Positions 24,150-35,806 of a stretch of DNA of 64,000 nt are shown here, in pieces. Each line of letters begins with the position of its first letter. Within the stretch, counting starts at the first letter, position 1. Position numbers and translations under genes: made by a program. Source of the stretch: Didymodactylos carnosus. Lineage: Eukaryota; Rotifera; Eurotatoria; Philodinida; Philodinidae. The stretch lies in assembly GCA_905250885.1 (NCBI GenBank), contig CAJNOQ010000117.1, positions 1-64,000 on the forward strand, in the 5' to 3' direction. The notes under the pieces were generated by a model that did not search any database, was not told the DNA's origin, and saw only the letters and a program-made list of their open reading frames with translations.

Positions 24150-27100
24150 TATTATTTATTAATTATTTCACATTATCATTTGAATTTCAATCTCACTCTT
24201 GTCAAGTTTGACGATAAAAACGAATAAGTGTTGAAAATTATTCTGCAAAATAGAAAAATGACATACAATATAGTTTAGAGTTTCATAGTTTAGATATATA
24301 TAACTTTGTTTTATATGACTTATTACAAAACTTGTTGACAGTAATCGAACATACTCTCGAGTAAAAAGAATAGTCATACGCTGTTTATAACCTGCTATTG
24401 ATAATCAAAAAGTTCACATTAATTAGAAAAGTTTTAACGCACTTTGTTAAGTCAATAAAGTAAAGTGAAGGTAGATTTGTTGCTTTGTAGTTGAAAAAAG
24501 GGTTTTTTCTTCAAATAAGTTTTAATTATTGTAAGTTTCGAAGAATATGTGTACATCTTTGTGATCATTAACATTCTTATTCGGTGAGATAGCTGATGTC
24601 CGATAGGACCCACGTGAAACTTATATTTGTATATATCAGCGTTCAATATCGAATTCCAGCCATATCAAATTGGTCTAAGTTACCCTATTACTTAATCTCA
24701 CACCGGGCATTCTCTCTTACCAGTGTAATATGGCAGATGGATCCCAGAATGATCTGAAACAGACAGTAGAAGCTGGCATATGTATGATATTCAATACAGG
24801 TAAATATATGATGACTTATTAGTCATAGTAAAACTTCATATTAGATAGTGACCTATATGTATTTTTATATCAAAAACGAATATTAGAGAGGATACTGATT
24901 ACCAATACACATAATATTATTATGTCTATAAGCGTAGTTTAACTAAGCCGATGCACAGTATAGTTGCATCTGGTTGAATCGACTGAATAAAACGATAGAA
25001 GACTTATGGTTCTCAACAGAAAAAATTCTTTCTTTCACACTATTCTGTCTCGCTAATGTATGATCGTAGACATCTGGGGAAAAAATATTTTGAATCTCTA
25101 ACAGCTGTAGATGAATGATCTATTTCAATATATTCTAAGGTTCATATATTATTTGTGTCAACAAATGAGTATATTTTTAAAAATATTGCTATTTTTCCTA
25201 TATAATATAATTAATAGTTTAAGTGAAATAGTAGTTAATCATCAACATTAAAAAGTACGAATAAGGGAGTCAGTTAACAAATGAATATGTGTGATAAATA
25301 AATAGTCGTTTTCTATGCTCTCTATAGAATGCTAATGTTGTCTCAATATCTTAACATTTTATGAGTGTTCTAGTCTTTTTTGAGTAGTAATTAGAAGTAG
25401 AAAATTGTCTAAACATACAAGCAATTCACTTCTATATAAAAATTAAAGTCTACGTTAGATTATAATATGTTAACTTCAGAAAAAAGAAAATGCAGATCGA
25501 AAGAAAATAAAAGAGAGAAAAAGTGCAAACCCTGACTACCGTATGTGTATGTAAACGCTTCAGAACGAACGACGACAAGAAGCAAAAAAAAGCACATACT
25601 ACATGTAATTAGATCTATTTCAGAAGAATTACCGCAATGGGTCATGACGACACGCTTTTATCTATAAAGTATAAAAACAAATGATCAATCAAAATTATAT
25701 TATAGAAATCGATCAATAGTTTGTTTCCCTGATCATGAGTATTAAAATGAAATAACCAAACTAATCATTAAGGAAATTGAAAGACGAAAAAATTAATTCG
25801 AAGTAATGAGTTAGCGAACTTTCCATTTGTTTTATACCAATATTATATAGAATTCAACGTTTTTGATCGCTTATTTTAATTTGGATATTATTTTATCTTA
25901 CTACATCCATTATCATGTGCTAAAGTATGACAATTCTATTTTAAAAAAAGATTGATTATGTTAAAGTACGAACTCATGAACTATAAATTTACTGATTTTA
26001 CCTTTACTATTAAGAAATATTAAAAACTTCTGCATTATTATTCGCAGGGGGTCTTCACGGGAGGTCACCAAGATTCTCATAGAACGAACCTTTTTTTACC
26101 CTGGAATATGAGATAGAAGGAAATTCTGTCGGATCTTCTTTCAACAAAAAAAATAGGGTTTCTATGCGTAAAACAATGTTTACTAAGCTAAAATGGCGCT
26201 ATCTATTAGAATTTCACTTAATTCACAAGTATGTTTCGATAGAAGTCATTATTTTGACTATATAGCATTATCTATGAATAATAAAACTGAAACCAAATTA
26301 AACGTTGTGTTAATATGAACAGATTTTAGATTATCTGAACTAACTAGTGTATGCTTAATAACTTATTGTATAATATACTCACTCGATTCTTTGTTATAGC
26401 ACTAAACATAGAAATTTAACAACGTTGATAATATTATCTACAAAAGATGAACAAGATTAAATGTCGAACATGTAAACAATAGATATCTATGTGATTTGTA
26501 GAAGCAAGAATGAATAGTTCAAGATGATGGATATTGTTATTTTCTTTTCTGACAATTAGTAGCAGTAGACAGTGTATGATTTTATTCTCTAAAAAACGTT
26601 TTGATACATATGAAAAACTGCTTTTTTATATCTTCTATACATTGAAATCTGTTAGAAAAGATTCTGAACATTTTTTTTTACATAATTCAATGGAAAAGTT
26701 TAGTCATGATCAGTACCATTCTTTAAAAAAACGATGAAGAAACATTACTCACTTCATTCAAAAGTAATACGGAAGATATTTTAAACTATGGACAATAGAT
26801 GAGTTCAAAGCATAGTTGTTTAATAACGCTTTTATTATTTATGACAAGGCAAATAACAAGATAACATTTATATTGAAGAATTTGTCTCCAGTTGACAAAA
26901 GATAAATAAAACCTATCTATATCAATATGCTCAAAAAATTGTTAAATGTATAAAGATAATGATCAAGGGCATATCTGTTTCATGCACATAGACAAGAACA
27001 AAAATATGGGCGTTTTGGTTTTATTACCGTCAATAGTAAATTTATTCGTTTTTAAAGTGTCTTAAGTTTCTCAATGCTAATAAAAAAATGTGAACAAAAA

Positions 27101-27239
27101 TAGATTGAAGTTGTGTAAATCAGTCAGTGTTAAGAAAAATACACAACAAGACGGCAGGCTTTACCATTTAAATAAAAGATTAAATGAAATTAGACACTAT
27201 GTCAACAATACTTCGATCTATTATAAAAGTTTACTTGAA
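24150..27239. other. Intergenic region with an old inverted copy of the 664-bp repeat
   Basis: There is no supportable gene. Bases about 24808-24955 resemble, in reverse complement and with many differences, the central part of the repeat found at 27959-28622 and 33795-34459; shared phrases are TAGTCATAGTAAAACTTCAT and AGAGAGGATACTGA. The rest is AT-rich without structure that I can name. Confidence 0.5.
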
Positions 27240-27665
27240 CGAGGTTGGCTCAAAGGACGAAAGAATACCCCGCCTTATGGCTACCGTTACCGATGTAGAG
27301 CGCTGCCGTAGCCCGATACCTTCCCTGCAAAGTTGACAAGCTTCTGATATGCTCACCCATCTCGTTACTAGTTAACCACAGTTCTCTGAACAGAAGGCTA
27401 GTCCGACGCAGAATTCTTTCGTCCAATCCTCGAACTCTCCCTATACACTCTCACTTACCATGCTCTCCGGAAAGCTAAGCAAACTAGCCAGAGGAGCTCT
27501 ATTGTACATCGCTATGTATTAGTAGGATTGTTCCTGGACGGGTGATCCGAGGCACTAAGACACAAGTAACTTGTTCAAAGTTATTACATGACCTATCGGC
27601 GCCGAGGTTCGAACGCAGTACGTTTGGAGTGACAAACAACATAACCACTAAGCCATGCTGTCAAA
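27240..27665 (-). repeat. tRNA-like, GC-richer segment (possible tRNA-derived SINE)
   Basis: On the minus strand 27658-27600 begins CAGCATGGCTTAGTGGTTAT, a perfect RNA polymerase III A box (TGGCTTAGTGG). About 33 bp later it has GCGTTCGAACCTC, a near-perfect B box. A clean cloverleaf acceptor stem does not form, so this is a decayed tRNA gene or a SINE head. The surrounding 27240-27660 is much richer in G and C than its neighbours, as a short interspersed element would be. Confidence 0.5.
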
Positions 27666-27958
27666 AAAAAAGAAAGCTTAACTCAAAGACAACACGATGT
27701 TTCAGGATCATATTTATAACTTGTTACGAACTCTTAATGTAAACGTCTCCATTATCTTCGTTGTAAACCATAGTTTTTACAGTGGTGGTCGCATATTGCG
27801 CTGGTAATATGGAGTATTCGTTCGTTTACGAAGATCCATAAATATTTCTTATAAAAAATAATAAATCCACGAAGGCAATCATTTTCAATCCCGACGATTT
27901 AACCTGGAGGATGCTTGCACGCTTCTATGTGATTAGAAAGATGACATTAAAACATCAT

Positions 27959-28622
27959 GTTTACAAGAAATATATTTCCAGCTATTATCGATTTGAAAAA
28001 GAGAGTTTTCAGAGAGTAAAGCTCATCTCTCATCTATCAATATCGTTGTGTAGATGTAGCATACATTTTTCTGGCTTAGTGAAAAGACGCTTACAGGGAT
28101 AACTATGTTATGTGTATTGGCAGTCAGTATCCTCTCTTATATGGGTTTTCGGTATACTATCTAACATGAAGTTTTACTATGACTAATGAAGAAGTTGTAA
28201 AACAGTCTACTTTTCCAAACATCGTGCTGAGATCTTCTATTGTAAGAAGAGTCTGGACGAATACTTTTTATAGAATAATATGCTAAACTAGTGTCTAACC
28301 ATAGCTTTCCAGCTCTTTTCTATCAAACGTCATTCAATAAATGAATGACTTCATCCTTTTTTGATAGATATGATACGAGGAAAAAATGAATACTTTAAGA
28401 AAGGAACAAGAACACTAATAATATCCTAGTACCAGCGTTTCTAATTTACATTCAAGGTAAAAATAGGCTCTAATTACATCTCAATTGCCGACAGTCAATA
28501 TCGTCTGCTATGAGCCCAGTGTCCAACAAATAAGTTTCTTTATCTGTCTGTACAACTCTATTTTTAATCTTTCTTCTCTGATACAAGAACAAAAAAGAAG
28601 TGAGAAGACAAATTGTTCGGCT
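27959..28622 (+). repeat. Dispersed 664-bp repeat, copy A (near-identical to 33795-34459)
   Basis: It runs from GTTTACAAGAAATATAT to GACAAATTGTTCGGCT. It matches copy B within the MICU1 gene over its whole length with only about two differences that I noticed. No long reading frame and no obvious terminal inverted repeats. Such high identity implies a very recent dispersal or gene-conversion event. Confidence 0.9.
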
Positions 28623-30787
28623 GTATTTCTATATTTATTTGTATATTCAAAACAATAGACTGTGTGCAGCGATTGACATACAATACAAACTGTGGTAAAA
28701 AAGTATAATTGATCATATCAACATGACAAAACAAATGAATATCTTTCATAACGTAGGATAGGTGCTCATTGAAGTATATAAATGTGCTTTTTTCGTTCAT
28801 CTATACAATCAATGACTTTTGTATGAGTGTGAGTGAGTAAAGGGATGCAATTTAAAGTGCATATCACTTTTTTCTATGTCAAATATTACGAATTAGGTTC
28901 AATACTATCAATACAACGACGAGCTAACATTAGTCTTTCGGAACCGACTAAGAGAATGTAAGATTTATACTATTAATCCGCACACAAAAAAATGGAAACA
29001 TGTGATCAGGATACCAATAGTGTAAAATATTGCGTAGGAATGTAGAGATAAAAGCTATATAGAAGTGTCTCATAGCTTTGATACATAAATAATTGACAAC
29101 TTCAATAGGATAAGTGTACTAATACCTGATTACTTAACACATCGTGAGCCTCAAGCTAGATAAACAATTAGTTTCTATTTGCTAAACAAATACAACGTCG
29201 TTTGTTTAACAGCATTTCTGACTCATTCATGTTCATTCATTTAAAAACAAATCATTCTTTGTTTTAGAAAATGTATCTGTAGTGGTCTCAATTGTACATA
29301 CGTCATATAAGAGCCCATACAATCAATGAACTTCTGAAAGAAGTTTTGAACAGAAATAACAGAAAAAGATTGAAAATAAATCTTTACAAATTTTTTTTTC
29401 TTCTTGACTTATTCATTTATTTTTTACATTTTAAAAAAAGAAAACGATACTTTCTTCTTTTTTTTTTTTTTCTTTTATTGATTCATTTACGACAAACGAA
29501 ATAATGCTCGTTTTCTTATTTCGTGACTATATATCGTTTTTCGAATAGATATCTATAGACTATGCATCACGTGGAACGATTACAATTTAAGAAGGAAACA
29601 AAAAAAAAAAATAGAGACAGCAAATAACATACGCACACCCATGCGGATAGCAAATACAATAGATTTTTATTTTTGATTATTAAATATAGTCAGCAAGAAT
29701 GAATGGCATGATGGTGACATTTTGGTTGTCTTATTTTTAACAACTTTATAGGTTCAATAACGAATGGAATAACGCGATATTATTCCACTTCAAAAAAATT
29801 TTATACGCTTGAAATGTAGTACGATAAAAAAAGAACTTGTGAGTGAGTATTCATATACTTGCCTACTAAACACAAAAACCTCATATATTGACATAACAGG
29901 TGTACTATAAAATTTTAAAAGATCAATACTTGGTGGATTAATAATCTAATTAATTTCGGGAGATGCAAACATCACATGGAACAATGTTCTCAAGTAAAAT
30001 GGATTCATATAACTCAATAGGTCTCTTAAGGCTAAGATAGGCCTTGTACTGCTGCTGCTACTTTATCATTTTCATTCCAACGTAATATATACCTTCGTCT
30101 TCTCCTTGTTAACCAAATGTAAAAAAGTGTGATAAATAGAATTAAAAAATAAGTTCAATAGACTTCCGTTTTAATACAAGTGTGATCCTTTTCCAATATC
30201 ATTGATGCAATAACTATAACTGTTATTGTCATCTTAATATTACACAGTATTTTAGTGTACAGCTTTTGTCCAACGAAGAAAAATCGCGATAAATAAAGAG
30301 AAAGAAGATTGCATCTTTACTCAAAACAATCTTTTTACAAAAAAATGATTAGGGAATAAAAAAAAGTATAAATTATTTTGCTGCAAAAATAGCAGAAAAA
30401 ATGATTACTTTTTTTTTTCTTTTCAACGACAACAATCAACATCTTTCAATAATGTTTTGCAAAAGAAGAAATGTAGCAGAGAAAAAAAGAGTCGCAGTTC
30501 AAAAATAAAGTGATTTTTTTTTGTTTTTAATCAGAATTTACTCAAAAAAGGGCGACTTGACATTTTCTGGTAAAGTTATACATTTGATATTTTGTATATT
30601 CTTTAACCTAATAACATAGCCACGTATAATATTTTTGTATGCATATAACAAGAAGTTAGCCAAAAAAAAGTCCGTAGCACTGAAAAAAGATGATAGATTT
30701 AGATATCAAGAAGCGGTTTTAATCCGTTATCATTTGTATAAAACAACAAAAATAAATAGATTTACACATTGTCTATTTGCACGTCTT
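28623..30787. other. Intergenic region downstream of MICU1
   Basis: AT-rich with many A and T homopolymers (for example near 29460 and 30410). No gene or RNA is recognised. The 3' UTR of MICU1 presumably lies just below 30788. Confidence 0.5.
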
Positions 30788-33700
30788 TTAAAAAATAGTT
30801 TCTTTTGCACATTCTGTAATAGCTGCAAAGATTTTCATAAAGCCGGTGTCTTTTGGTTTTTGTAAACCTCGTTCGAGTCGATTTTTCATTAAATTCACAA
30901 ATTCAGTATTTGATAATTTTTCGTCCTCATTTTCATCAAATAATGTGAACACAACGTCGATTAAATGTTGATCCAAGTTAATTTTAGCCGCTGTCTTAGC
31001 AACATGGCGAAATATTTGTTTATCAATTGCTCCACCTAAAAATCCCCCAAAAAACCAGGATGAGATAATCATCCAAGAAGCGAATTCTAGTCCGTATATT
31101 TTATAGAACAATTCCCGAGATCGACAAGAAAACTTTTTGAAGTGATTTTTCACTTTTTCTTCGAAATATACTTGATAACAGATAGTTTCTGATGCTGATC
31201 ACGAGTTAGATATTTATTTGTTCTCGTATTGGTGTCAGAACTGAGCGAGTCCGAGTCCAGATTTAAGATTTGTCTAGAAGACTTGAACTGACGATTTTTT
31301 GTAAAGTATCAGACTATGACTTGAGTTTTATGTACTTCGGGTCCAACCGATTCAAGTTTTCAGATAAATCAACAGAAAATTTTGATGTTTCACTATCGTT
31401 TTTTGTTATCCTAAGTTCAAATGTGAGCCGTACTGGCATGTATCATGAAATTCGATCATAGCCTACACTTCTTCATTCAATATCCAAACATTATTCTCTC
31501 TAAGTATTGTGATGACTATAGCAGTTTTGCAAGTCAATAAGAGAAATAAACGACAACAATAAAAAGAGGATCTAAACATTATCAGACTTGGATTAGATTT
31601 TTCCCTCTGGACTTGCCTAGCATTGATTGCTGTTAAGGGTACCATTTTGAAGATGGTGGACTTTTTTGTATATCAGTTAGAGTAACATTTACTTTACTAA
31701 AATAACGATATTGTTTTAGATGATTGTTGAACCAAAAGGAAAGAAAGTACTTCCGCGTAAAGGATATGTATTTGACTGGACTTCTAGAGTGAAGAATCTT
31801 GAAAAATGATCTTATAAGATCTTACAAGATCATATTTCAATATTTCACAAGATCATACAAGAATTTAGCAGATTTTATAGGATTATATGATTGATCTTGT
31901 CCAATAGATTTTCTCTAGATCCACTTTTGAAAAAAACATTCTTTTCTTTTCATAATATTTTCTAGCATAGGCAGAATCTTTACGTCTTTAAGACCATGTC
32001 TCACCACATTCCTTATAGCTGTACAGTTATCTGTGCCTAGCTTGTATGTGACGCAGAGATGGGCGAGTACACACTTTTTCGAGTACGAGTACACGAAAAT
32101 TTTACTCGAGTATGTACTCGAGTACAAGTTTTTATAAAGAGAAAAAATGTATGAAGTATATATATCAAGTAAAAGTTAATTTAGTTTTTTCTTCTGTAAG
32201 AACAAATAATTCATTTACTCCATCTGACAGTCTTGTGACTTTTATATTGATTACATCATGCATTTTTCTTGTAGGATTACACTACAATTCTAGAATAGAA
32301 CCTACTGTTTCAGAGTATTTTTTTGAGTATTCCTTAAAAACCGTCGTGAATACGAGTACTTACTCGTACCCGCCTATCTCGGATGTGAAGTTGAAGAAAA
32401 AAAACATTTCTAAGTTCTGTCATGAGAACGACACTGTATATATACGATATATCGTATGGTAAGAATGTGCTAAGAAAAGTCATAGCTTCTGACAAGGCGT
32501 TACAATACCTTATAACAAGACGTCGTATGACATTGTGAGAAATAAAAAAATATTAGTCAACATCCTCACCGATATGATTTTACACATTCTCCTAAGATTA
32601 TACTTTTTCATGTCACAAGATCTTGTAAGACCTGGTCACTATAACAAAGCAACGCCCTTAACAGCAATGCAGGAACGAATAAATATCTAATTTATGATCA
32701 GCATCAGAAACTACCTGTTATCAAGTATGTTTCGAAGAAAAAGCGATGGATTACTTGGGAAAGATCCTTCTTAAGTTAAAACAAAAATGTATGGTCGATA
32801 AACTCTACTGCTTAACAGTTTATACCTGCAACATTGAAAAATGTTAATGCCGTGTCGATATCATAAATATTTCGAATAAAATTATTAAAATTTTGATAAT
32901 CATCAAAACTAATACCAATTGATGTGTCAATAGGATATGCTTTTTTTATACGTTTCAACATTTTCTTAGTATGATTATCTGATAAGCCACTATAAGCCAA
33001 CAATGCTTGACTGAAAGCGTATTCGGTTATATTATTTGGATTTACAGGTGATTTTGTAAAACAATTAAATTCTAAATGTATTATTTCATTTTGCAATTGT
33101 TCATAAAATTCCAAAAATTTATGTATCGATAATGTTTGATCAAGATTTTCACCAAAAAAATATTTATTCAAAATACTTGTTTCTTTCAAGATATTGCCTG
33201 TTGTTGCGTGATCACGATGTCTTTGTCCAACAGTCGTTTGTGAGCGAATTAAATTTTTTAATTTTAAAAATTCATCATAATCAAAATTGCCATTACCATC
33301 CAGGTCAAACATTTGAAAAGCAATATTAAAATAGCGAGCTGGTGTAGAAAGTAATGTAACGAGAAAAACGAAATCAGAAAATGTGATTAAACATTGTTTA
33401 CCACCAATACGTTCAAATATCGATGATTGTCCATCATCTTTCATCGAATAAGATAAATGGGTATTTAATGATTTTTCCCAACTGTCTTCACGTGGATCAA
33501 ACTTACGAAATTTGTCTAATTCTAAACCGTCGGGTTGCTTTAAACCAGGTGTGATTGAACGAAGAAAATCGGCCGGTGTCATATAAATTGTACCTAAATC
33601 AAAAAAAAAACTAATACTTTTGCATATTTTCTATTTCTAAAAAGCAGTAACGCTTTTAAACACAATATTCATCCTATAATAGAAAGTGAAACTACTTACC

Positions 33701-35503
33701 ATCCGGTGATTCATCGCTGAATACACGTAACGTTGCAAAATACCGGAAAATTTTGTCAGGTGTAGAGTAAGCTAGAATGTGTAAGTTAGATTTTGTTTAC
33801 AAGAAATATATATTCCAGCTATTATCGATTTGAAAAAGAGAGTTTTCAGAGAGTAAAGCTCATCTCTCATCTATCAATATCGTTGTGTAGATGTAGCATA
33901 CATTTTTCTGGCTTAGTGAAAAGACGCTTACAGGGATAACTATGTTATGTGTATTGGCAGTCAGTATCCTCTCTTATATGGGTTTTCGGTATACTATCTA
34001 ACATGAAGTTTTACTATGACTAATGAAGAAGTTGTAAAACAGTCTACTTTTCCAAACATCGTGCTGAGATCTTCTATTGTAAGAAGAGTCTGGACGAATA
34101 CTTTTTATAGAATAATATGCTAAACTAGTGTCTAACCATAGCTTTCCAGCTCTTTTCTATCAAACGTCATTCAATAAATGAATGACTTCATCCTTTTTTG
34201 ATAGATATGATACGAGGAAAAAATGAATACTTTAAGAAAGGAACAAGAACACTAATAATATCCTAGTACCAGCGTTTCTAATTTACATTCAAGGTAAAAA
34301 TAGGCTCTAATTACATCTCAATTGCCGACAGTCAATATCGTCTGCTATGAGCCCAGTGTCCAACAAATAAGTTTCTTTATCTGTCTGTACAACTCTATTT
34401 TTAATCTTTCTTCTCTGATAAAAGAACAAAAAAGAAGTGAGAAGACAAATTGTTCGGCTATTGTATTTGTGTATAATAACTACATTTAGTATATATAACG
34501 CTAAACTAGTGCCTAATCACAGCTCCCCAGCTCTTTTCTATCAAATGTCATTCAATAAATGGACGAGTTCATTTTATTTTTTTAAATACATTGTAGTTCA
34601 AAGTCTGTTTCTGTCTTATGACTAACCGCGAATCCGATTTTCATAGGCAATTTTTTTCTTATCACGGAATGACACGTTGGTTTTATTGCTAGATGGTGAT
34701 GTGTTTTTCGTTTTTTTCGTCTTGATTGTTTCATTTGTTGTTGATTCTATTTCGACGTCAGAATTATCACTCTCGTTCCCTTCTTCCCTCTTCTTATCGT
34801 CTTCTGTTGTGGATTTAAGCGATTCATTTATAGTCGCTGCTTTGACATCAAAAAATTGATCTAAACGTTTTTGATATTCATGCGGTCGACGTGGTATATG
34901 TTGAGATTGTGACGAATTTTCATAGGAATCACTGAATTCTTTTCTCGTTCTAAAATTAAATGAAAAATATCTAAATATATCTTGAATATTTATTAATTCT
35001 ACGACTACATACAAATAAATAACAAGAGAAACGGCTGAGGCTATACCAAATATAAAGCCAAACCATTGTGTAACAAAATGACCGGGTGGTCGAATTTTTT
35101 TATGTCCATAATTTCCATAACCAAAACCATATTTCAATTTACGAAAACGTTTTTGTTCAACAAGATATACAGGTGTCAAATAATCATTGAAATATGATAT
35201 ATTCTGATTTTTTAAATTAAACAAGAAACGAACTGGTGTCGAGATGGAGTAACTATTTTTTTTAATATTTAATAAAATGTCCACCTGTTGATCTTTATCA
35301 TGTTTTTGATAAAGTAATGTAGAAACATTACGTTTCCATATATATTGCGAAGGAAAAAATCTATTTGTCAACGAAATTCTGCTCAAAGAATGTGGATGAC
35401 ATAAAAGTATCGATGTCATTTCTGCTACATCTACAAGAAAAACTAGACATATAAATTTAAAAATAATTAAGCCAGTTTTACATGAACTGAAGGCATATGT
35501 CAT
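30788..35503 (-). CDS. MICU1: Mitochondrial calcium uptake protein 1 (uniporter gatekeeper)
   Basis: Four exons (35503-34627, 33771-33700, 33593-32826, 31035-30788) join to 654 residues. The core follows human MICU1 closely: [20 protein letters not shown], the MTPADFLRSITP block, canonical EF-hand FDLDGNGNFDYDEF (about 413), NIYDIDTALTFFNVAG, second EF-hand FDENEDEKLSNTEF (about 605) and the end ECAKETIF, which keeps the cysteine used for dimer disulfides. The N-terminus looks like a mitochondrial presequence, and a membrane segment lies near residues 148-170. About 80 residues of acidic, Ser/Thr/Lys-rich sequence precede the conserved core, making it longer than the ~476-residue human form. 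Met29 (35419), just after a splice-acceptor-like TTTTTCTTGTAG, may be the true start. It gates calcium entry through MCU. Introns 1 and 3 carry insertions. Confidence 0.93.
31151..32745. mobile_element. DNA transposon-like element with ~75-bp terminal inverted repeats
   Basis: Bases 31151-31225 (CACTTTTTCTTCGAAATATA onward) recur in reverse complement at 32671-32745. The element lies wholly inside the last MICU1 intron (31036-32825) and explains almost all of that 1790-bp intron. No transposase frame is visible, so it is non-autonomous. It includes runs of alternating AAGATCTTACAAGATCAT phrases at 31800-31870, and a second element is nested at 32054-32382. A target-site duplication is not clear. 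Confidence 0.7.
32054..32382. mobile_element. hAT-type MITE, 329 bp, nested in the 31151-32745 element
   Basis: The ends are CAGAGATGGGCGAGTAC and, in reverse complement, CCGAGATAGGCGGGTAC, which are typical hAT-family termini. The flanking octamers ATGTGACG (32046-32053) and ATGTGAAG (32383-32390) match at 7 of 8 positions. Subterminal sequence is rich in ACTCGAGTAC-type palindromes on both sides. No coding capacity. Confidence 0.8.
33795..34459 (+). repeat. Dispersed repeat, copy B, inside MICU1 intron 1
   Basis: Nearly identical to 27959-28622 and in the same orientation. It accounts for most of the 855-bp first intron (33772-34626). Just after it, 34495-34585 repeats in diverged form an internal piece of the same element (GCTAAACTAGTG... 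to ...CATTCAATAAATG), so an older, partial copy abuts the young one. Confidence 0.9.
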
Positions 35504-35806
35504 CGTTCAGTTAGAAATAAAAAGTTTAAAATACTCTCTCTCTCTCCCTCTCTCGGTAGCGTTCTAATTTACAAGAAGAAACCCATTTGCAGAAATACAA
35601 AAAAAGGACGGAGATTATTGTCACATAATAATCAAAATACGTCAAAAAAAAACGTTACATTATAAAAAATTTGACTATAAAACGAAATACTTGAGTTTTG
35701 GAATTAATTAGTGAATAACATAATAAAATACAATGGACGTCTTTAATATTCTATGTACAATCTATCAGACAATTAGAGAAAAAAAAACCATATAGTACCT
35801 AAAAAT

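Noticed and set aside
26534-27311. Plus-strand frames of 67 and 73 codons upstream of the tRNA-like segment
   Set aside because: Low-complexity or composition-driven frames without similarity or splice context.
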